This document shows, piece after piece, positions 1 through 5,523 of a stretch of 7,438 nt of DNA. A model generated the notes under the pieces. The model was given only the letters and a program-made list of their open reading frames with translations. It was not told where the DNA came from and ran no database searches. Positions within the stretch are counted from its first letter, which is position 1; each line of letters starts with the position of its first letter. Source of the stretch: Candidatus Aenigmatarchaeota archaeon (GTDB taxonomy: Archaea; Aenigmatarchaeota; Aenigmatarchaeia; QMZS01); the NCBI GenBank assembly GCA_021163805.1, contig JAGGTL010000016.1, positions 1 to 7,438 of the forward strand, in the 5' to 3' direction. The translations under genes and the position numbers were made by a program.

Positions 1-76
1 AAAAGATTGAAATAATAAATACTTTAAAACCGATAATTATTATTTGATCCTCAATGAGAAATTGTTGCTATAAAAA

Positions 77-616
77 ATGGAAACAAAAATCTACCCTCCG
101 AATGAAGATTCTTATTTTTTAATTGATTGTCTGAAGAAGGAAATCGGGAATAGAAGAATTAAAACTGCTTTGGAGATTGGAACAGGATCCGGAATAGTAT
201 CCTTTAGTATTGCCAGTTTTGTTGATAAAATTCTTGCCGTTGATATAAATCCAAAAGCAATTGAATTCGCTCAGGAGAAGGCAGAATTGATGGGTTTGAA
301 AAATATTGAATTCAGGGTCAGCAACTTGTTTGAAAATGTTTCTGGAAAATTTGATTTAATTTTTTTTAATCCTCCCTATCTTCCGGGAAGGGGAGATTTA
401 AGTTGCACTGGAGGAAAGAGAGGTCAGGAGATTATTGAGAAATTTTTATCCGAAGTCTGCAATTATCTCAATGAAGGCGGAGAAGCGATAATTCTGTTAA
501 GTTCCTTTAACAGATATAAGGAACTTGAAAAAAAGTTCGGATTAAAATTGATCGGAAAAAACAGATTATGGTTTGAAAGTTTGTATTGTTATAAATATTC
601 AGAAAAAACGGAGTAA
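77..616 (+). CDS. HemK2/Mtq2-like protein glutamine methyltransferase
   Basis: This is a 179-residue class I SAM-dependent methyltransferase. The N-terminus has the YPPNEDSYFLID signature (residues 6-17), which matches the Y-x-P-x-EDS/T-x-LL start of the HemK2/Mtq2 group. Motif I is LEIGTGSG (32-39), an acidic AdoMet-ribose contact is likely at D56 (AVDINP), and the catalytic NPPY is at 98-101, followed by a TGGKRGQEII segment (111-120). NPPY enzymes methylate side-chain amides. The archaeal and eukaryotic family members modify the GGQ glutamine of release factor (aRF1/eRF1), usually with a Trm112 partner, which is not seen here. The length fits this short group and not bacterial PrmC, which carries an extra N-terminal domain. 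The start is fixed by an in-frame TAA directly upstream (71-73). No Shine-Dalgarno sequence is visible, and the gene could belong to an operon beginning outside the window. The exact substrate is inferred. Confidence 0.9.
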   Translation: METKIYPPNEDSYFLIDCLKKEIGNRRIKTALEIGTGSGIVSFSIASFVDKILAVDINPKAIEFAQEKAELMGLKNIEFRVSNLFENVSGKFDLIFFNPPYLPGRGDLSCTGGKRGQEIIEKFLSEVCNYLNEGGEAIILLSSFNRYKELEKKFGLKLIGKNRLWFESLYCYKYSEKTE

Positions 617-622
617 TCAAGA

Positions 623-639
623 CTTTGGCAAATCCAAAG
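623..639. other. Small hairpin between convergent genes
   Basis: CTTTGG and CCAAAG form a perfect 6-bp inverted repeat around a 5-base loop, in the 49-base gap between the stop codons of the methyltransferase gene and the convergent surface-protein gene. The position suits a 3'-end element for both transcripts, but no strong T tract follows on either strand and archaeal termination does not need a hairpin. It may be chance. Confidence 0.25.
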
Positions 640-665
640 ATTCTTAACAAATCATATAATTTTAA

Positions 666-3600
666 CTATTTTATCTTTTTCAATTTTTTCTTGATAGTAT
701 TAATTCTCATTTTTGCCATTTCAAGCAGGCCCATTCTTACATCCTGTTTTGCAAGATTCAATTCTTTTTCTAGCTCTTTCACATTTTTTCCCTGTATCTT
801 TAATCTCTTTATTTTAGTTTCCAGTCTTGAAAATTCCTGATTTAAATTTGTAGTTGTTGGTTTTTCAAATAATTTTGCATAGACGAATGCGAGTATTGAT
901 CCAACAATAACAACGAGAATAACAATGTAAACAATAATCATTGGAGGCAATTTGATCGGATTCGGATTCGGGTTGCAGGTAAGACGCGTCTCATTGCAAC
1001 CATATCTGCAGGTTTGGATTGTGGTCCAATTATTATCTTTGCATATTTGCAGATTGTTGCCAAAGCATCTCTTCTCGCCTTTGTTGCAAATAACGGGTTT
1101 TTGAATGCATTTTAAAAGAGAAGAATCGCACATATATTCGCAGATTTCTATTGTTTCCCATGCATAATTTTTGCATACCTGCAGTTCCTTTCCAAAGCAT
1201 CTTTTTTCATTTTCTTCGCAGATCGGTTCTATCACCGCATAGTTTCTGGTTTCTGTATAATTATTTCCCGCGTCATCTTTTACCGTGCATGTTGCAATTT
1301 TATCTCCGATTGTAGAGGTATCCAAATTGACAACAACTTCAAAATCCCCTTTTACATCATCCGATGCAAAACAAACAACCGATGCTTCTTCACCTCTTCT
1401 ATATTCTTTCTCTACTTCAAAAGATATGATGTATGGAGGAACGGTATCTACGACAATATTATCGGAAACTGTTTCGTCTGTTAATCCATATATGCTGTAA
1501 TAAGTGGCTGTGATATTGTAAATTCCGTCTTTAAAAACAGATAAATTAACTGTAAAAGTTCCATTTTCAAAACTAATCGTTGAATTTACCAAATCCCCTG
1601 TTGAATTGTAGATCGAAATATTTGTATAATTCAGAATTTTATTATCTAAAATTGAGATATTTATTGTCAACGTATAATTATTCAAATAACTATTGCTTAC
1701 CGGATCATTTATTAATATTTTCTGTTCAGTTGACAGAATATTTATCATTTCCATTTTTGTTGTTTCATTATTTCCTTCCGTATCAATACTTTTAAATCTT
1801 ATATAGGTTATTCCCTCTTCGGATATCTGAATTGGGCCGGAATATTCTATATCCGGTTCGCATGTATCGTTCCCTATGCAATAGAAAGTTTTATCACATT
1901 CAGACCTTAAATCTGAGCAGTTCAAGGTTATATTAACATAACTTGAATTTGTCCATTCTCCGAAAGTATAGTTTGTTCCATCTTCTTTTATTCCCTTTAT
2001 TGTTGTATTTGGCGGAATTAAATCCGGAATAAATTTATTGCTTAGAGGCAGATAATCTACATTTTTTTCTGATGGAGGTTCAAATAAAAATAATCCCGTG
2101 AAAAGCATGTAAATAAAATTGCCCATTCCAAATGAAAAAGAATTTTTGCTCAAATCATAGGATTCATCGCAGAATCCATCCGTATTTGAGTCGGAACAGA
2201 TTTCCGAATATCCGCTTCCATCTGGTTTTGCCCAGTAGTTTCCTCCAATATAAGTTCCGTTCGAATAAATTCTGTTTCCCTTCTGTTTTTCTATATTCCA
2301 GATATTTTGGAGATAATCTCCGCTAAACAGGACGTTATTTGTGTTGTTGAACAGATTGTTGTATATCTTATTTTCCGAAGAAGAACTAAGACATATTCCA
2401 TGAGTGTTATTATAAAATACAGAATTGAAAATTGTATTTTTTGAAGAATTTTCAAGCAAAATTCCGTAAGTCCAGCCTCTTATTTTGCAGTTTTTTATAA
2501 TGATATTTTTTTTGTTGTCTATGTGAATGCCCTGTGTAATGATGCCGTGCGCAGAATAATAAATGGTATTATTCCGGCAGTCAAGAATTATGTTGTCCGC
2601 CTGTATATTTATGCAAATTCCTCCCGTTTCTTTATTTGTTATGTCTTTTTCCAAAAAATAATTTTCTCCTTCTATATTCAGATTATCGCATTTACTTATT
2701 CCGATAGGTGTGAGGATATTCGTTATTTTTGTTGAATTCTGATTTCCCGCATAATCATAGGCGGTCGCAGTAATATTATAATATCCTCCTTTATCCACCA
2801 CAAGTTTTGCAACAGAGGTTCCGCTTTCAGTAATTGTTACTGACTTTTTTATTTCTCCGTTCTGCTCAGCAGATATATTTACATAATTTAATCTGGAATC
2901 ACTAACCTGTATTTTTATTTCTATCTCGGAAGAGTTAATAATCTGATTATCTTTGGGAGAAATTATTTTTATTTTTGGCGGCGTCAAATCCGGAGTATAT
3001 TTATTGCTTAATGGAAGATAATCAACATTATTTTGACTTAGATTGTAAGCTAAATCGCAGAATCCATCTGTATTTGAGTCGGAACAGATTTCCGAATATC
3101 CCCTTCCATCTGGTTTTGCCCAGTAGTTTCCTCCAATATAAGTTCCGTTCGAATAAATTCTGTTGCCTTTTTTCATCGTTGTATTCCAATAATGAGTGTA
3201 ATTTCCGATGATTTTAACGTTGTTTGTGTTGTTGAACAAGTTGTTATGTATTCTATTTCCCGATGAAAAACCAATATATAATCCGAGATCATTTCCTTTT
3301 ATTGTGGAATTTATAATTATCTGATTTGATGAAGAAGAGAGATAAATTCCCGTCTTGCACGAAGATATGGTGACATTTTTCATAATCCCCATATCCGAGC
3401 CTTCATAATCTATTCCTCTATCCCAACCCTCTAGAATACAGTTGCTTATGAATATCATTGGTTTGTCCGAATAAATTCCAGCTTTCCCCTTTCCAACTAT
3501 TTTGTGCCCATGGCAATTTAAAGACACCATTGGCGCGGTAATTTTCATGCAGATTTCAGAATTTAAATCCGTAATATCGGCAGTCAGATCATATTCAGTT

Positions 3601-3713
3601 TCATTTAATATTTGGCAGGAGGTTATATTGACGGCAAAAACAGGCATAATTAGAGAACAGGCAAATGCCAATAAAATAGAAATCCGGAGAAAACAATTAA
3701 TTGAACCGTCCAT
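666..3713 (-). CDS. Membrane-anchored NosD-like beta-helix surface protein with Ig-like and Cys-rich modules
   Basis: This 1015-residue exported protein is unnamed. A signal peptide (1-27, cut near VFA|VN) is followed by two copies of a right-handed beta-helix module (about 33-240 and 343-560). Each copy ends in the NosD/CASH-type signature GNRIYSNGTYIGGNYWA, an Asp-rich segment (SDSNTDGFCD) and VDYLPL. An Ig-like domain separates the copies (about 245-335). Further Ig-like domains follow (about 565-660 and 665-757), then an HYR-like domain (about 760-827), two six-cysteine modules (832-869 and 876-913), a transmembrane helix (about 924-946) and a lysine/glutamate-rich coiled-coil tail (about 957-1015). 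NosD-like helices in archaeal surface proteins are commonly linked to carbohydrate binding or adhesion; no catalytic residues were identified, so a binding or structural role is inferred. N-x-S/T sequons are frequent, suggesting N-glycosylation. The second module alone carries a 26-residue hydrophobic insert (525-550). The gene lies 93 bases downstream of the pilin-like gene, on the same strand. Confidence 0.88.
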   Translation of the reverse strand: MDGSINCFLRISILLAFACSLIMPVFAVNITSCQILNETEYDLTADITDLNSEICMKITAPMVSLNCHGHKIVGKGKAGIYSDKPMIFISNCILEGWDRGIDYEGSDMGIMKNVTISSCKTGIYLSSSSNQIIINSTIKGNDLGLYIGFSSGNRIHNNLFNNTNNVKIIGNYTHYWNTTMKKGNRIYSNGTYIGGNYWAKPDGRGYSEICSDSNTDGFCDLAYNLSQNNVDYLPLSNKYTPDLTPPKIKIISPKDNQIINSSEIEIKIQVSDSRLNYVNISAEQNGEIKKSVTITESGTSVAKLVVDKGGYYNITATAYDYAGNQNSTKITNILTPIGISKCDNLNIEGENYFLEKDITNKETGGICINIQADNIILDCRNNTIYYSAHGIITQGIHIDNKKNIIIKNCKIRGWTYGILLENSSKNTIFNSVFYNNTHGICLSSSSENKIYNNLFNNTNNVLFSGDYLQNIWNIEKQKGNRIYSNGTYIGGNYWAKPDGSGYSEICSDSNTDGFCDESYDLSKNSFSFGMGNFIYMLFTGLFLFEPPSEKNVDYLPLSNKFIPDLIPPNTTIKGIKEDGTNYTFGEWTNSSYVNITLNCSDLRSECDKTFYCIGNDTCEPDIEYSGPIQISEEGITYIRFKSIDTEGNNETTKMEMINILSTEQKILINDPVSNSYLNNYTLTINISILDNKILNYTNISIYNSTGDLVNSTISFENGTFTVNLSVFKDGIYNITATYYSIYGLTDETVSDNIVVDTVPPYIISFEVEKEYRRGEEASVVCFASDDVKGDFEVVVNLDTSTIGDKIATCTVKDDAGNNYTETRNYAVIEPICEENEKRCFGKELQVCKNYAWETIEICEYMCDSSLLKCIQKPVICNKGEKRCFGNNLQICKDNNWTTIQTCRYGCNETRLTCNPNPNPIKLPPMIIVYIVILVVIVGSILAFVYAKLFEKPTTTNLNQEFSRLETKIKRLKIQGKNVKELEKELNLAKQDVRMGLLEMAKMRINTIKKKLKKIK
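2166..2279. repeat. Near-identical intragenic direct repeat, copy A
   Basis: This stretch matches 3054-3167 at 111 of 114 positions by eye, with mismatches at 2181, 2214 and 2277. The offset is 888 bases, or 296 codons, so the repeat is in frame. It encodes the GGNYWAKPDG/SDSNTDGFCD part of beta-helix module 2. Weaker similarity extends further (for example the NNLFNNTNN segment), so this is the best-conserved core of a whole-module duplication. Confidence 0.9.
3054..3167. repeat. Near-identical intragenic direct repeat, copy B
   Basis: This is the partner of 2166-2279 and encodes the same segment of beta-helix module 1. Nucleotide identity is far higher here than in the rest of the two modules, where even the protein similarity is patchy. 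That points to recent exchange or gene conversion between the copies. Confidence 0.9.
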
Positions 3714-3730
3714 AAATATCTATTCTTGCA

Positions 3731-3741
3731 ATATTTATTAG
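3731..3741 (-). promoter_or_regulatory. Possible TATA box for the beta-helix surface protein gene
   Basis: On the minus strand this reads as an AATAAATATT-like element centred about 22-24 bases before the start codon at 3713. That is slightly close but compatible with an archaeal leaderless transcript, and no Shine-Dalgarno sequence precedes the start. The surroundings are very AT-rich, so chance is a real possibility. Co-transcription from the pilin-like gene 93 bases upstream is an alternative. Confidence 0.25.
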
Positions 3742-3806
3742 TTTCAATTGATTATTGCATCCTCTTATTATTAATTTCTTCTTGCTTTAATTTTGCAAAC
3801 TTATTT

Positions 3807-4424
3807 TTATATAATATCCAATTTGATAATGGTCTTTATTATATCTCCTCTCTCTTCGCCGATTTTTTCAATTAAAATTTTGGAATTTTTGGAACCAACA
3901 ACCGTTACATTTTTAGAAGTTACAATATCCAGTTGATATATTTTTTTATTATATCCTTCTCCTCTTATGAGCTTTCTGTACATTATTTTGTAGGTTGTCA
4001 GTACGGCATATTCATCAAACAGATCGGTCTGAGCACCTATGATAGAATAAGAGTCTTTTCCCCACACCCCGTCATTTAAATTGCAATTCCCGTTTCTGTT
4101 GAGACAAATAAAACCTCCCCGCATATAAATGCTTCCACTGGTTTTCAGAGAAAATTCTATCGTATTTTTTTCGGGATCTATTTTAATTTCTCCAGGCAAA
4201 TCAAATATCAGTTCTTTTGTTCCTCCAGTTCTTGCAATATCGGAGATCGAGTTATCCAGTTCTCTCAGAAACTTTTCGGCTTTATGTAAAGAAGTCGTAT
4301 CTATATGTTTTTGAATCATCGGTATCCCCTGCTGATAGGCAATTCCGGTAATTACTGCAAGAACACCTATTATTAGAATGCTGGAAATCACCGGCGTCAC
4401 ACCTTTGAATTTTTTATTGTCCAT
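3807..4424 (-). CDS. Archaeal type IV pilin-like protein (class III signal peptide)
   Basis: This 205-residue protein has a typical archaeal prepilin N-terminus: a short charged leader (MDNKKFKG), a predicted prepilin-peptidase (PibD/FlaK-type) cut after G8, and then VTPVISSILIIGVLAVITGI, the hydrophobic helix (about 9-30) that forms pilus cores. Its TPV start resembles the archaeal pilin N-terminal domain (DUF1628-like). The rest (about 45-205) appears to be a beta-rich head preceded by an amphipathic stretch (AEKFLRELDNSISDIAR). C107 and C114 could form a small disulfide loop, and there is a sequon at N172. Assembly would need a PilB/PilC-type ATPase and platform protein, and none is in the window. 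It precedes the large beta-helix surface gene on the same strand, so the two may be expressed together. It may be a minor or adhesive pilin rather than a major subunit; this is inferred. Confidence 0.82.
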   Translation of the reverse strand: MDNKKFKGVTPVISSILIIGVLAVITGIAYQQGIPMIQKHIDTTSLHKAEKFLRELDNSISDIARTGGTKELIFDLPGEIKIDPEKNTIEFSLKTSGSIYMRGGFICLNRNGNCNLNDGVWGKDSYSIIGAQTDLFDEYAVLTTYKIMYRKLIRGEGYNKKIYQLDIVTSKNVTVVGSKNSKILIEKIGEERGDIIKTIIKLDII

Positions 4425-4443
4425 AATATTATTTTTTGTAAAG

Positions 4444-4457
4444 ATATATATAAAAAG
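4444..4457 (-). promoter_or_regulatory. TATA box upstream of the pilin-like gene
   Basis: On the minus strand the element reads CTTTTTATATATAT, close to the archaeal TTTATATA consensus. Its centre is about 26 bases before the pilin-like start codon at 4424, the spacing expected when transcription starts at or next to the ATG (leaderless mRNA). The core is nearly symmetric, so it could also serve the divergent coding remnant starting at 4486, 36 bases from its centre. Confidence 0.6.
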
Positions 4458-4485
4458 ACAAAAATATGAAATCGAATAATCTATT

Positions 4486-4936
4486 ATGAAATATAATTTT
4501 AAGGAACCCCATATTGATAAAATATTTCCGGACCAAAATCAGACGGGAAAAGAATTTAAGATTGAAAAGTTTGCAAAAGCAATTCAAAAAAATGGCATTA
4601 TCCCGATTGAAGTTATTTTCAAAAGAGACAGCTATAAGCCAATTGATGAAGTGAAAAGCATTAGAATCTGCAAAAAACCCAATCTAAAAACAAGTCCTTT
4701 TTTGTAAATGATAAATTGATAGATATAAAATTCTGGAAAAGACAATTAGTTTTAGATTTTCATAAAAAACATTTTTATCTCATAGAAAAAGCAGGAAATT
4801 TAAGAAATTAAAAGAGTTAAATAATTGCCCAAACAGAGAATTCGCAGAATTGTTAAACCGCACCATGATTAATGACCTTTCAAGTTCATTGGAAACTTCA
4901 AAAATTTTACAGCAAGCTGTTAAAGAGGAAGCATAG
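4486..4936 (+). pseudogene. Decayed coding sequence, 5' part (function unrecognised)
   Basis: An open segment starts at 4486 and encodes 73 residues, including EFKIEKFAKAIQKNGIIPIE. It stops at 4707, but coding character continues in other frames. A shift near the A6 run at 4672-4677 moves into the frame reading SFFVNDKLIDIKFWKRQLVL and then HKKHFYLIEKAGN, which stops at 4809-4811. A second shift near 4796-4805 moves into a frame reading KKLKELNNCPNREFAELLNR and ending at 4934-4936. The joined product is a plausible soluble, lysine-rich protein of about 145 residues. I do not recognise the family; the REFAELLN segment could be part of a helix-turn-helix, but this is weak. The 73-residue segment could alternatively be a short intact gene. 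The frameshifts lie at or near A-rich runs, so sequencing error is possible, though flanking genes of 3 kb and 1.9 kb show none. Confidence 0.5.
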
Positions 4937-5410
4937 GATCTAATTTTGAAATCGAGAAACTTATCAGTAAAAAATCAATTTAAAATTGCTGGAGAATGTT
5001 AAAATATGGAAAATTTGTAAAAGCAAGAATAAAAAAATATGATTTATTCAGTCAAAAAAATCAACCAAAATTCATTTTCGGAATTGACATAGACGACGGA
5101 GTTTTTTCTCGTAACAACTCAGAACCAGTAAAACATTTTCTTGTTAAAGCTCCCATTTCCAAAATATTGAAAAAGAAAAACAGAATGGCGAAAACAGAAA
5201 TTTTGACTCCCAACTTAATAAAGAGGGTATTAGATGAAACAAATTTTTTGTTTATGAAATTGAAACTGGAACAACTCCGAAGAATAAAAAAGAAATTTTG
5301 GACCAATATAAAAATATAGATATTATTCAAATATATATATTATTGACCTAAGAGGAATTCAGATAATATTATGAAGATGGAAAAAGTATGTGAAGGGAAT
5401 AGTACTATGA
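4936..5410 (+). pseudogene. Decayed nuclease-like coding sequence, 3' part
   Basis: One frame runs from 4936 to 5319, broken by an in-frame TAA at 4981-4983; from the ATG at 4996 it is open for 107 residues. It contains KHFLVKAPISKILKKKN and then EILTPNLIKRVLDETNF. At the T6 run (5244-5249) coding character shifts to the frame reading VYEIETGTTPKNKKEILDQY (5250-5309), and at the AT repeat near 5329-5338 it shifts again to IIDLRGI, with an in-frame TGA (5372-5374) before WKKYVKGIVL ends at 5410. A PD-like turn followed by E-x-E is the layout of PD-(D/E)xK endonuclease-like domains, including replication-relaxation-type proteins of mobile elements. Here the expected PD is PN, which would cost the metal-binding aspartate. 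It may be one gene with 4486-4936. The family is a suggestion only. Confidence 0.5.
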
Positions 5411-5523
5411 AAGAATTAATCAAAAAAGAAAAATCACAAATCCTTAACTTTAAAGAAACTCTAAACTTTTGCAAAAATTATATTAAAACTGTTAATATGC
5501 AAAAAGATGAGAAATATGAATAG
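5371..5523 (+). CDS. Possible 50-residue small protein (doubtful)
   Basis: This frame is open for 50 residues from an ATG and is rich in lysine and glutamate (for example MKELIKKEKSQILNFKETLN), with a predicted helical character. It overlaps the end of the decayed nuclease-like sequence and runs 17 bases past the proposed start of the LamG-protein gene. No Shine-Dalgarno sequence or recognisable motif supports it, and AT-rich DNA often yields such frames by chance. Confidence 0.2.
   Translation: MKMEKVCEGNSTMKELIKKEKSQILNFKETLNFCKNYIKTVNMQKDEKYE
5478..5486 (+). promoter_or_regulatory. Possible TATA box for the LamG surface protein gene
   Basis: TTATATTAA is centred about 25 bases before the ATG at 5507. 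This is the spacing expected for a leaderless archaeal transcript, and it favours 5507 over the in-frame ATGs at 5516 and 5534. The AT-rich context limits certainty. Confidence 0.4.

Noticed and set aside
623..639. Hairpin considered as an intrinsic terminator
   Set aside because: The stem is only 6 bp and is not followed by a T tract on either strand, so it is listed only as a weak hairpin.
625..840. Plus-strand open frame of 71 residues overlapping the end of the beta-helix gene
   Set aside because: It is antisense to the lysine-rich coiled-coil tail, which explains its Phe/Ser/Ile-rich composition. It is convergent with real genes and has no supporting signal.
2132..2326. Plus-strand open frame sharing a long peptide with another plus-strand frame at 2975-3211
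   Set aside because: The shared peptide is the antisense reading of the 114-bp direct repeat inside the beta-helix gene. Its composition is not protein-like, and the opposite strand has a clear signal peptide and domains.
3714..3806. Gap between the pilin-like gene and the beta-helix gene examined for RNA genes or a riboswitch
   Set aside because: It is 93 bases of AT-rich sequence with no tRNA-like or conserved-structure pattern; only a weak TATA-like element was seen.
5061..5330. Minus-strand open frame of 89 residues, very hydrophobic
   Set aside because: It is antisense to lysine-rich plus-strand coding remnants, and AAA/AAT codons read backwards as Phe/Ile. There is no promoter or recognisable motif.
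4708..5506. Search for CRISPR repeats, insertion-sequence ends or a tRNA in the decayed region
   Set aside because: No regularly spaced repeats, terminal inverted repeats, target duplications or cloverleaf could be found by eye.
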